64,000 nt of DNA, taken from assembly GCA_001557505.1 (NCBI GenBank), contig LSAX01000003.1:3534001-3598000 (forward strand), read 5' to 3'. Positions within the stretch are counted from its first letter, which is position 1, and the number at the start of each line of letters is the position of its first letter. Shown piece by piece: positions 36,664 to 47,817 of this stretch. The notes below the pieces were generated by a model, which had not been told where the DNA came from, made no database searches, and saw only the letters and a list, made by a program, of their open reading frames with translations. A program made the position numbers and the translations under genes. This stretch comes from Reticulascus tulasneorum (taxonomy: Eukaryota > Ascomycota > Sordariomycetes > Glomerellales > Reticulascaceae).

Positions 36664-38588
36664 TTACGCCGCTTGGCCATCTGTTTCGTCAGGAAACCGA
36701 ATGGTGCGATGTGGCAAGTCTGGCGACTGCGGCCTTGGCGCTTCTTGAAGATCAATCTCGGTCTGGGCGTGGTCGCCACGAGAACGAGGATCATCATCCC
36801 CGCTTGGTTGACCAACACGCCTGTGCTTAGGGGTTGATGCTCCAGACTGCGATTTCTCTGGCTCGTTCCTGCGTATGATAGTGCCGCCGATCCGGAACAT
36901 TGCACGTGGCTTGCTTGAGGCTGGGTCGGCAGTCTGCCCGCGAGGCTCATCAGTCCCAGACCCAGCTCGGGACTCAGTGTCAGTCTGCCGTGCTTGAGAT
37001 GCGGTAGATCTCGGCCTGCTCACGGGAAATGTGAACCTGCTTCCGATGCGGAAGGGCTGGGGTTCCTCTCCATCGCCTGTAGCATTAGATCGGCCCATCG
37101 ACAGAGTCCGAGGAACTAAGTAGCCTAGCTTCCCAAGAGGGATGCTCAAACCATGCACAACCTAAGCCCAGTTACTTTCTCGTTCCTTTCGCTCTTCCCG
37201 AGTGACGCAGGAGGGAACTTACTATGCTGCAAACGGCGAGGAACCACACGATAACATGTACGGTTTCCCCCAAGTGAGTAACGTCAGACCGGGTCTCGTC
37301 CCCATCATTCAGGGTCGTCAAGAACTCCAGCGTAATGTAGAGATAGAAGATCGCAGAGACCCCGATCGGCCCAAAGAAGCCCACGAAAACAGCTTGTCTC
37401 GCCTGCCGGATTTGGGGGATCGCCTTGTGGATAGCATACACGAACGGCAAGCGCCGGAACAGCAGCACGCAAATTCCCAGGGCAATCAGGCGGTAAATGG
37501 GGATCACGTCGTTGTGCAGGAACTCGGTCCAAGGGCAGACAGCCCCGTACCACATGAAGATGGTAACGTTGAGCAGCATGTCAATCGTCGGTTGGAGGGA
37601 GTCGTCCAACGTCTCCAGCCGGAACCAGTCGTCCCACGTGAATGTGTTGCCGGCGATGAAGCAGGCCAGCACATCGTCGCTGCCGATCATGCCGCATGTT
37701 CCCACTATGAAGAGCGCAAGAGCAATAGCAAAGACCAGGAAACTCTCCCGGTCCACGTACTTGCGCTGCTCGGCCCACCAGAGCATGTTCCGGGCGAGCC
37801 ACCCCACCACCGCACCGTAGACGACGCTCAGCAGGATAGTGTAGCCCCATGTCTCGCCGAACCACATGCCCATGGCGAGGCCGGCGCCCCCGGAAACCTG
37901 GTGGCCGCCATCGCCAATGTACTTGATAAGCCAGAGGGCAAAGAACAGGAACGGGTACCCCAGGCCGTCATTGGCGCCGGACTCGGCGATGATGAGGTTC
38001 TGCAGGTCTTTGGGGATGTTATGATCCGCAAACTTGCCTTTCACGATGACGTTGGAAAGAATGGGATCCGTAGGCGTAATGCAGGCCCCCACAGCCAGGG
38101 CGTGTAGGAACGGGAGATTCGGCACCAGACCGAAGATTAAGAGGCTGGTCGCCAACCACATGAGGGTCATGATCGGACCGACGAGCAGCGACATGGGCTT
38201 CCATTGTGTCCGGAGGTATCTGCTGGGCAACTGCACCCCGGCGAGAACCAGCTGGGTGCCAAGCACGAGTCGTGAGAAATTGAGGGTGATGGTGTCAAGG
38301 GTTTCCTCCGACCCGTTGGCGTAATCCAGTGGTTTGATCCAATTGGCAGCCGCAGGCGAGAAGGCGACTCCAACCAACAGGGAGATGACTGGGTGGCACC
38401 CATGCGGTTAGTTATTAAACTGAGAGCTGGACTCGAGATTCAGTCGACATCTCGGTTGATGAGAACTTACGAGCTTCAGATAGGTAAAACTGCTCCTTGC
38501 ACAGATACGACACTAGCCCGAACAGCGAGATCCATCCTCCCAAAACACTGACAACGATATTAAAGTTGTTGACTGCCAAGGTCGGCAT
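36664..38588 (-). CDS. Na+/H+ antiporter, fungal Nha1/Sod2 type
   Basis: Exons on the minus strand are 38588-38471, 38388-37223 and 37161-36664 (593 aa); introns are 82 and 61 bp. Start is MPTLAVNNFNIVVSVLGGW, and the first junction joins FYLSEA to LISLLVGVAFSPAAANW, the usual family sequence. About 11-12 membrane helices follow. The ion-binding motif ESGANDGLGYPF contains N179-D180, the Asn-Asp pair at the transport site of this antiporter family. The second junction gives CSIVVHGLSIPLGKLG, which ends the membrane part. The last ~140 residues form a polar cytosolic tail that is disordered and Arg/Ser/Pro-rich. The protein exports Na+ (and possibly K+) in exchange for protons at the plasma membrane and so serves salt and pH tolerance. 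Retaining the last intron would cut off the tail. Confidence 0.93.
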
Positions 38589-39458
38589 CTTGGCATGCAA
38601 CGTTTCGTCCCCCAAGTTAGTATCCGAGCTTCCACGTTCTGGACCAGTGTCAAGCCCTTGGCATACGTCGAACGGTAGAGATCGACGGCTCAGCAAATGT
38701 TATTGAATCATGGGGTTGGAGACCGAGAGTATTGTGAGACTCGATTGCGTCTGAGCGGTCATTGGGGTCGTGGCAGTAGAGAATGCCCGATGAATAGGCA
38801 TATACGGTGTTATCGTGCTGATGAGGGTACGGATGTGAGAAGATTCGCACTATGGTGATTTAGTGAGGTGCTCTCAATCCAGATGGAATCCACGTGGGCG
38901 AAGACTAAGGACCCATCCAAATCTTGGCGGGATCGCTGGTAAGCCCAGATCCGCCACCGATATGGTGTCACCACTACCGATAACCGCGTTTTTAAGCCGA
39001 AACCCTCTCTTCGGGGATCTCTTCCACATGATCGCAGGGTATACGTTACGTGCTTGACAGAATACTCGCAATACCAATGATATAATGGCTTCGCAACTGA
39101 CAAGTCTGACTGGTATGGTATTCGCAGACGAAGTAGTTAATCTGACAGACTATTATTAAACACACTAGATCTCCTCGTGAACAGACAACGTGCCTCCCAG
39201 TTCAACGCCTCTGAAGAAATAAAACCTGGGGAAGCCAGCCAAGAGTTTGAAGTTTGAAGATACACAGAGAGCAAAGGAATAAGAATATACACACAGCCCC
39301 AAACTATCTCCGCATATGCAAGCCGTATCGTCGCTCTGGCCATATAAATCATTACCTGCAAGACCCAAACACCATATGGAACCGATGGGCTTCATGCAAA
39401 GTCCTGACAGCGATTACTCTTGGTGTCTCGGCCTCAAAAATCTCTCTCTTTTCCAGCC
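38589..39458. other. Intergenic between RNase H1 and antiporter genes
   Basis: Holds the 3' end of the RNase H1 gene and the promoter of the antiporter, both on the minus strand. No gene seen. Confidence 0.5.
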
Positions 39459-40642
39459 TCATTTCTTCTTGCCTCTTGTGGCCTTCGCTGCACTAGAAGC
39501 AGCACCCTTGGCCCCCTGCACAGCAAGCTGATCCGCAGCAATATTGCCCACGTTTGTAGAATGCCCCTTCACCCAGGTGTAGACGGTCCGGGTCCCAAGC
39601 CTATCCCGCTCATTCATCCTATCCCGGATAGCTTTGACGAGGTCCTTGTTCTTGACTTCTTCCTTCTGAGAAGTGACCCAGTTGTTCCTTTCCCAGCCCT
39701 TATACCACTGAGTAACGCAGTTGATGGAGTACTGGCTATCTGTGAAGATTTGCACGCCTTGGATGACGGGGGTCTTTTGTAGAGCGCGCAAGATAGCAGT
39801 CAGCTCAGCACGTTGGTTGGTCTGTAGTTCTCCCTCGAGGCGCTCCGATACGTTTCTAGTCCTGTTAGTCATAGTTCATCGACCGAAGGAGAGGCTGGCC
39901 AACCTGGGATCGTTCTTTCCAAAGAAGACGCCGACGCCCGCAGCCGCGCCCAGCTTTCCATTTGATAAGCTGCTACCATCAGTGTAGATATGCAGCATGG
40001 TAGGATCCGGGTCATCGTCGTCATCCTCATCGTCGTCATCATCATCGTCCTCATCCTCGTCATCTTCGATAAGTTGCAATGCCTGTTTCGTTGTCATCGG
40101 TGCCTTGCCATCCGACCCACCCTGAACCATTGCAATCGTCTCAGCACTTCCCCACTCTTTGATGTACTCGACAGCATCCGCACGGGTATCGAACTTTCTG
40201 TACTTGGGACCCTTCATGCCCTTGATCGCATGTGACGCCGTCTCCCAGTCCGTAAAGATGCCTGTGAAGATTCCCCTCGCGACGGCATAGAACTTCTCAG
40301 GCTTTGGTTCGCCGCTCGCTGACGGGGGGTTTAGGCCGGCGACAAAGGACTCGGCATCTTGTCGTGATAAGAAAGACTTGACTATATTGCCTCATAAGTA
40401 CGTGGTGCGACGACTGGCGACTACTTTCAGTGGGCCTTACATTGCGCTCCCCGAAACCCAGTGGTCTGGTTCTGGCATTCCGTCCATGTCAAGTATACAC
40501 CGGGTTTGAACCCTGCTCTTACAGCATAATACTTCTGCGCATTCGGATCCGTCTTTCGTTTCTTCGCGGTCGGAGGTTGGGCGGTCGATCGAGTGGCCCC
40601 ATCGCCTGACGGCGCGGCCCGCTTCTTACTGGAGACAGGCAT
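39459..40642 (-). CDS. RNH1: Ribonuclease H1
   Basis: Exons on the minus strand are 40642-40441, 40381-39904 and 39855-39459 (358 aa); introns are 59 and 48 bp. Two hybrid-binding (Caulimovirus VI-type) modules are visible. The first starts KYYAVRAGFKPG (37-48) and runs through GFRGAQFKSF across junction 1. The second starts KFYAVARGIF (97-106) and ends KYRKFDTRADAVEYI. A strongly acidic linker of Asp/Glu follows, then the catalytic domain. The four catalytic acids are D202 (IYTDGSS), E244 (NQRAEL), D266 (FTDSQY) and D335 (NIAADQLA). The enzyme cuts RNA in RNA-DNA hybrids, in R-loops and during replication. The tail ends in Lys/Arg residues and the N-terminus has AKKRK, fitting nuclear import. 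The second acceptor could also lie 6 nt upstream, adding Thr-Arg. Confidence 0.95.
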
Positions 40643-41013
40643 GCTGAGTGATAAGAAGGAGAAAATCGACAGAGATTTTGGGTCCTGTTCGAGGCGACGC
40701 TGCCAGAACGAGTGATGGGAAACACCGCTTAATAGTCGTGTCAGAGGCGCTCGATTATTCCAGAGGTCTTTGTTGTTATACTGGATTCCGCATGCGAGCT
40801 TCGATCTAAGGCCGCCGATTATGGGAAGGCTAAAGAGTCAAAGCCGTTTCATTTTGTTCCAGAAGGAACTCAAAGAGAATGACAAGCCGTGTTTCGTTAC
40901 TGTGTGTCGCTAGGTGGCATTCGTTCGGATTGGAATAGCCAGGCTTCTGGAAAACAAAAGACTGCGCAAGTCGAAACGTGGAATGAACGCTGCGAAAGGT
41001 GATGAAAACGGAA

Positions 41014-41030
41014 GGGGGGGGGGGGGGGGG
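41014..41030. repeat. G17 homopolymer tract
   Basis: Seventeen consecutive G on the plus strand (C17 on the coding strand of RNase H1), 372 bp upstream of the RNase H1 ATG. It pairs with the C20 tract 100 bp away as an inverted repeat. Confidence 0.95.
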
Positions 41031-41130
41031 CTGGCGGTTTGGGACAAACGAAGAAGCTCCGCCTGCATTACCTTCTTGCCTTCATAATTATTGTGCCACC
41101 TCTTTTTGGCGCACGATAAGATAGGGAGCT

Positions 41131-41150
41131 CCCCCCCCCCCCCCCCCCCC
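41131..41150. repeat. C20 homopolymer tract
   Basis: Twenty consecutive C on the plus strand, so G20 on the RNase H1 coding strand. It is complementary to the G17 tract at 41014-41030 with a 100-bp spacer. Exact length may be uncertain because homopolymers are hard to sequence. Confidence 0.9.
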
Positions 41151-42333
41151 TCCAAATAAGTAGGTAGGTACGCATCACACCCCCGCAAGCCTGGGTGGGG
41201 TTGGCGGTAACATCGTCAAGCCATCACCCGTTGCTACTAATGGATAGACAATGAAGACTGTCAACGTGGCTCAAATTTCGATATCAAGACATTCGACGTA
41301 ATTACCTACACATGTACAAAGACCTTGGTTTACGTCCCTGAATTCGATTTCAACCGTGAGTTCCGCAGCGTCCAGAAAGCAGGAGGTCTTGTTACCCCCT
41401 TGTTGTGGTGGTGGGGGGGTATGCCTGTCCCCACGGTATAAGTCGGTGTCTAGGTAGTTAATCCCATGACTCGACTCTCCAGCCCTCAATGGCCAAACGA
41501 ATGGCCAAACGGTTGGCTAGCGGTTGCTTTCTGCCGAGGCTTAGGTCTGGAATTGGCCATTTGTTTAATAACTCAAATGTGTATGGTTTACTATCCACCA
41601 CTTCATGGTGTTTTCATCATACTTCGGAGCGAAAGAAAGGAGACAGGATTATGGAAGAAGAGGGGAGGGCGTCTGATGGCAGCAGGGAATGAGACCTCCG
41701 TCTGATCTTGATAACATTCCTGGGTACCAGTATGCTTGAGAACTGTAATGATTGCCGAACCCCAAGACGCCGCAATATGTGTCCTACACGTTTGCTATCT
41801 CAGATGGATTTGAGGATTTGAGGATCTTCTTGAGTGGGAAATACGTAGTTACGCAGGTTGAAAGACACACCTGACCTTTATTGGAACAAGCAACATGACA
41901 CCTCAACTTGACCAAGGTTGCTTGTCCTTACATAATTTTTGGTTCATAATTCATGTCTGTTACATGCGAGACTGTATGTATGTATGACTCTGCCAATAGT
42001 GATGGTCTGTACCGTACACTCCGCCTTGATGCGATGCGGCCTCCCCCCCTCCCCCCTCTCTCTAACGCCAAATATCTGACTGGAGCTTCGAGGGCTATCT
42101 AACCCCTCTCCGTGCCCTCCAAACCAATGCCTGAACCAATCCTAAAGGAAGACAAACACGAACGCAGGCAAGCAAGAAACAATATCCTCCGACATCCGTC
42201 TGTCATCCACACCATGCCCTGACTTGGGATTTATTCCCCAGCCCAGCAGATGACGTCTCAGATGTCTCCATCATACATGCTGTCGGGTCGTGGGCTAAGC
42301 GGTATCTTGACATCCTATGCTGTTTCTGGTACA

Positions 42334-43693
42334 CTAAGGATGGACTTCTGGTTTGACGGGGGGAAGAGGCTCCACGCAGTCACCGGATTCCCATTCCCAG
42401 GCCAGCAGACTCCAATTGAGCTCTCGCCTCCAGAACAGGCCGAGTCCGCGCCCGCCGCCGTAGTGCTCGAGCTCGGGGTGACCATGGCCCCGGTCCTCAG
42501 AGCACAAACCACCGGTGAGTGGCATTCGATTGCAAAAGACCACCTTGCCCATTCGGGAATGAAGGATGCCCATCGAACACTGGACACATGGTTCGTGTGT
42601 TGTGTATAATTCCAGGCCGTGGCATAAATATCCGTCCGGATTAGGATGTTCGTCAGAGTAGACGGCCCTCTCCTCCTCCAGAAGGGGCTGATCTTGAAAT
42701 GGATCATACTCGAGCACCGGGATCACGTGCGGTCGACCAGCGGCTCGTCTCTCCTGGCGTACAAGCTTTTGGGCCACCATACTGATAGCCCTGAGAACGC
42801 AGTGCGCCATCGGATTTCCAGTGCTGCCAAGTTGGCATTCTTGATGCCATCGAGCGTCGCCCGCAATGCCCACAAGATCGGATCTGCCGCCTTCCCGCTG
42901 GACAATTACAGCTCCCATGGGCTCGCCAATCCCGGACTCCTTAGCCTTCCGAGCAACTTGATGGGCTAGAGTCATCCACAATGATGTCTCGTCTTTAATA
43001 GACTCTGTCGCTCGAGCCACCATGCTAGGGTGAGGTCCGAGGGGGTTATTCTTTCTGTAAACAGTCGGCCAAAACTGCGAGGTCCACATGGCTGCTTGGA
43101 CTTGGGAGGTCGGAGGAACCAACGGAATGGGAATGCTCGTGATGAAAATGTTTTTATCTAGTCCTTCAACTGTTGCCAAAAGTTCGACAAGTTCCTCTCT
43201 AGTGAACTGACTCTCCTCGCCAAGCATGATGTAGATCCAGGTAGACTTTCCGGTATGAACTTGTCGGCCAAGTGGTGAGTCGTTCATAAATTGTGTCTTT
43301 AAGTGTGCAGGGAGGTCGCCAGGTTTTGCGCATCGCCGCAGATGAGGCAAGTACTTAACTCCGCCATCTGGAAGAATTGTGCGTAAGTGGCTGGGGGAGA
43401 AAAACGGTTAGCACAACCTGGACTGTGAGGAGAGATTTGACTCATAGAGGAGCGGCGCTGTGGACTAACCCAACGATATCATTTGCAGCCTTGGCCGGAG
43501 CACGTGTGATAAATGCCTGAACAATAGTGTGATCCTGGCGCAGTTCCAGAGTCGTTTTGAGAGGGATCAGTACTCCTCGACCAAGCTGGTCAGGCAGATT
43601 AGGTTCTATCAGCGGATGTGGTGTGATGATGTCTGGCCCAGTGGGCTCATTAGTGTCCGAAACCCCATTTGAGGGTGGAGCAGCTGGAAGCAT
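42334..43693 (-). CDS. TAD3: tRNA-specific adenosine deaminase subunit Tad3
   Basis: Exons on the minus strand are 43693-43470 and 43390-42334 (426 aa); the intron is 79 bp. Junction residues read NDIVGHLRTILPDGG. The N-terminal 175 residues match the variable part of Tad3/ADAT3. The deaminase domain begins near 205 and has the zinc motif NPMAHCVLRAI with H271 and, two residues on, V273 where active deaminases carry the proton-shuttling glutamate. The second half is PCVQCSMGILHSR with C343 and C346. This HxV signature marks Tad3, the inactive partner that with Tad2 converts adenosine 34 of tRNA anticodons to inosine. The C-terminus FWRRELNWSLLAW is also typical. Essential in yeast. It is divergent from the PFK2/FBPase2 gene across 4.1 kb. 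Confidence 0.94.
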
Positions 43694-44559
43694 CTTGAAA
43701 GGTCTTGTTGGTTTCAGGGACGTCTATGTTTAGACAGCAATGAGATACGTCCTGTTCTCAAGTTAGAATGGTGCAGAGTAACTTGATAGTCCAGATGTGT
43801 TGGAACGCTCGAAATATTGTGACTCACATGTGATTCAAGAAGGAGAAGACAAGCGCGGTTCGTAGGTCTCCGACCTCAGCTTCACCAGTACTTGACGTAG
43901 AGGGTGGACAACGAGAATATTTGCAAACCGACGAAGTGTACGACACTGAGGTAGACTGAAGTCTAGTAGCCGCAAATCTGAGGCGAACGAATGGAAGGAA
44001 TTTGGGCGATTCTCAGAATTCTGCAAGAGCCGGGAGTCAGAGATTGACAGTGAAGGGTTGTGTTTTGCAGTGTTGTATCTTGGCCGGTAGGGCTCTTGAA
44101 GGATCGACGAGTTGAGGTGGGCCAGAAAAATTATATGCTGGCAAGGAAGGCATCAACTGACTGATGAAACTTTTGGGAAGGCAACTCTGGCTGGAATCTC
44201 GAAGTCCTTTTCCTGATTCGGTAGATGAAGGCCCACCAGCTCCTCATGTAGGCCTGGGAATATGAGAATAAGGAACTAAACAGCACAAGGCTGGTGGTCG
44301 TGCCTGCTACGAGTTCACCGCGACCTTGGCACGTCTAACTGACCTGGACAGTGTAGCAGTCTTGCCGACTTGAATTGATCAACCTTCTGAAGAAGGCAGC
44401 ACTAGCAGGTATACTGATCTAGCGATGGGCATTCCAGTTCATATGCCACTGGACGACAAGGCGGAGAGTCTCGAACAACTGAAGTGCGTTTGGAATATAG
44501 TCAGGTCCACAACCAGTCATTTCTCAAACCCTACAAAGAGAGACAATTCACAGGTCCAG

Positions 44560-45103
44560 TCAAGGGAAACAGAGCCCAAGTTGTGAGAAGAGTGCAAGCG
44601 TACAATGCAACACTTCTTCAAAGGGGTCGGGAAGCGTAGGCTGTGATTGCCGCCCTTGCTTTACCTGTGTCTGGATGGCGCCGAAAACTCCAAGTTTTCT
44701 AGGAAGCCCCAGCTGGGATTTGACGGTCGCAATTATGTGGTCCATGCAGGAACAGCCGCTCATCATCATCGTTATCGTTATCGTTATCGCTATCGCTATC
44801 GCTAGCTCATCGCGAAATAAGCGCGCGTTGGTGGGGTACGCAAGCATATTTCTACGGGATTCTGGAATGGCTGAGACCGCGACTTGAGAGCTGTATAATT
44901 CTCCATGGGGGGATAGGATAGAAGTCACAGTCAGACGAAACATACTTTCCTAATACAAGAATTGCCGACTGGATTTCTTTGAACAAGGCCGGACCAGAAA
45001 TGAGAGCAGCGGAAGAGCTCCGTATGGTGGGGTGTTTTCCCATGAATTCCGGCCTCAGCTCCATCGTCAGGTGGGGCTGAGAAAGAGGACAAGCAGCGAC
45101 CAA
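44560..45103 (-). other. Doubtful spliced ORF (possible gene remnant)
   Basis: On the minus strand an open stretch from 45103 meets a clean intron (44945-44891, 55 bp, GTATGT donor, ATACAG acceptor). Removing it joins AILVLG to NSQVAVSAIPESRRNML in frame and runs to a stop at 44560. The joined reading is about 160 residues and includes CSCMDHIIATVKSQLG. Against it: the first usable ATG is internal, the frame upstream is closed by a stop, no domain is recognised, and part of the ORF (AIAIAITITIT) is coded by a hexanucleotide repeat. It may be a gene remnant or chance. Confidence 0.2.
44771..44806. repeat. Hexanucleotide repeat (GTTATC)3 then GCTATC units
   Basis: Three GTTATC units, two GCTATC units and a GCTAGC remnant in series. 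The T-to-C step in the unit suggests expansion of two variants. Confidence 0.8.
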
Positions 45104-47817
45104 TTCGTCCTACCCCAGATAGTTTGACGTGAGGCTCGCCGTCTCAAGCTCCCATGAGCATACGTATAGCAACTGGAAGTAGAAGTTTCAGCCCATCCTC
45201 CACTACGACCGCTAGGTTAATGGGCCAAGAGATGGAGTATGCTCCACGGTCTCGGTTGCTGGTTAATTTTTCCGCTGCAACAGTACCTACTAAGTACCTA
45301 AACCACACGACAGCAGAGGACTACTGTGGTAGTAAAGGCAGCCCTCGAACTCGGTGTTGCAATACCGATGAGCACCGAATGTGGACCTCGAATTTTTTTC
45401 TTTTTCTCGTCAGGGTCCAACTTTTATTAGTTGCCCACACAAAGTAGCTCAAGTTGGTGGAGAATGAACGAACCAAAAGAGGGGCTTGTGGTCACAAAGT
45501 AACGAAGACTAAAACATAACGGTAATTTTTATGGTGCAGGGCGTTGTTGTGCAGCGTACCAAGTCTGACTCAAGGGAAGAGTCAAGTGGGGGAGGGGGGG
45601 CCAGCAATTGTCCATCGTGGAATGGCATCCTATGTACGGAGTACGGAGTATCTAACAAGCCCTTTTTTTCGTCCATTGAAGCTCCTTTGCGGGCTGATGC
45701 AGCTCCTGACACCCCTCGCCCGGATGCAGGCAGACTTAATCATGACAAGCGGTAGATTTGGCAAACCCGTCCGCGGCGCTGTTCCTCTTCCTCAAGGTCG
45801 CCTTGGCCGGGCACAACAAGGTGGGCAACCGAGAAGAGAGGCAGGGCCATTACGTAGCTACTTGGCAGCTGATGTCAACAGGTTTGTTCGTCAATGTGCG
45901 ATGGAAGAAACGCCTCGGAACCGTTCCATGGACATGATGATCATTCCCCAGAAGGCAGAGTGGCAGGGGCGGGGTCCCTACTGCGGTTCACCGAGACAAG
46001 GTGACTCGTAACGAATCTCCGGGCGACTGGCTTGTCAGCAAGCGACCATCGGAGTCTTTCCGAAGCCCGCCAAAAGGCTAACGATGGTGGCGATGACACC
46101 ACTGGAATTGAAACGAACAAGACAGACACCCAGGTAAGCAGTTGCTCTGTTAGTACTGCTGATTAGGTGGATACCTGGTATGTATTTCCTTCGTAGATTT
46201 TGGAATCCTTTTAGAGGATCTCGTGTGAGAGTTGGAGCGGAAAGCACGGAGGGGGGAATCGATGGGAGGAGGGACAGCAGCGTAATTAGACAGAGACTTA
46301 ACCTATTTTTGACTTGAACTCCAGCTCAGGCACTGTAGGTCACATCCATCGTTCCAGTGAGAGCGACTGGCACCTGGACGGTCGTCTGGTGAGTATCAAA
46401 AAGAGAGAGTCACAGCGGAGGTACCGTAAATAGTATTTCCAAGCAAATTTTGAAGGTTTGAAGAAACATTATAAAACAAGACTTGTTTCTCGCGGTTGTG
46501 AGCCGGTGATTCACATGCGTCTTGCAACGAGTTATTTGGAGGAGCATAACGAATAGCCATTCTATCTGCCAGAACTTAGTGGACAGTCTGAATTCTCGAG
46601 AACGACATGTATAGCTGTTGCTGCACATGAGGGCGAGCTCTCATGCAGGCCAAGGTTTGGGGAAGTCCTCCAACAGGCATCCTCACAGGGTGTCCGATGT
46701 TATTCTCACCAAGACTACCTGTTGAGTCGTAAGGATTCTTCGTCTATGTATTAGCAATGAGGACCCTGCAGACTACGGACGTAGTCCGTACGAAAAGCCA
46801 TCTGTAACTAGGTTGGTGTTGGTACGGTCGGGGGCCATGTCCTGCAAAGTACAGATCTCATCACAACTGGAACCTAATTAATGCCGTCGTCATGGTGGGG
46901 TGGATCAGCTCAAAATCCAACCATGGGGAGGACCCTGCGAGCCCGAGTCAACCGCCGCAAATCTTCCCCCACGCTGCCTGCATTCTTCCACTGACGGATC
47001 CAACACCCCCATGGTCCGATGGAGGTATGGAGGTGAGCCTCCTCCACTGGAAAGCCGTCTCCCACCATCGTGCGTTGGTGTGTGTGTGTGCCATGCATGT
47101 AGGTTTTATGTGCGCTTTGCGCTTTGGGACCAGAGAGAGGTACATGACTCTAAACGTAGCCGCTCCGGCCGTGGACTTTCCATCCCCTACCTTGCGAAGC
47201 AGAGACCCCGACATAGGTAGTAGGTAGGCAAGCAAGCAAGCAAGCAGATACCTACCTTAGTCCATCTGTATGTCTGTACCTACCTGGTACATAGTAGCTA
47301 GTAATATTGGTATCTTCAGCTGATGACGGACTGGGCCTTCCCCATCGCAAGGCCCTTTCCATATTTAATTATCGCAACGCGGCGCCTTCCCCCATCCTCG
47401 TCCTGCCCGCCTCGTCCTGGTCCCTTGTTCAAGACTCTTTCTTCTTCACACCTCTGTCTCTCCGTGCATTCCACCATTTCCATAGCAATCCGATCCTTGG
47501 GCCCTCTCATCTCTCTGCAGAACCTGGAGTCATTTCTGTACGCCTATTATTCTGACGTGCGAAATCCGGACCGACCCTGGCAGCCGCTAACATAGACCGG
47601 ACGCATTCCTGCGCCAGCTTCATTCAGCGGAATTTTTGGGCCGGTCGCCGCAGAACAGCTCCCTGAGCATCCCTGCACAATCATTGGGTCACCACCACCG
47701 ACCGCCGAGATTTGACAAAAAGGCGACCTCCACTACCAAAAACAAGGCCGACCATCGCTGAAAGGGTGCTTTCACCTATTGACTCTTTCGTTGAGACAAA
47801 CCCAAAAATCCATCCCA

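Larger units (their letters stand above)
40643..42333. other. Upstream region of RNase H1
   Basis: Contains the 3' region of TAD3 and the RNase H1 promoter, with a G17 run and a C20 run (see repeat entries). No gene seen. Confidence 0.5.
43694..47817. other. 4.1-kb gene-poor stretch between divergent TAD3 and PFK2/FBPase2
   Basis: Apart from the doubtful spliced ORF at 44560-45103 I see no gene. A CAAG repeat lies at about 47228-47247. Short ORFs on both strands have no recognisable motifs. Confidence 0.45.

Noticed and set aside
37202..38107. 301-codon ORF antisense to the antiporter gene
   Set aside because: Mirror of the membrane-protein codons; the minus-strand gene has family motifs and fitting splice sites.
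38589..38696. Non-ATG upstream extension of the antiporter ORF
   Set aside because: The frame is open but begins without ATG; MPTLAVNNF at 38588 matches the family start.
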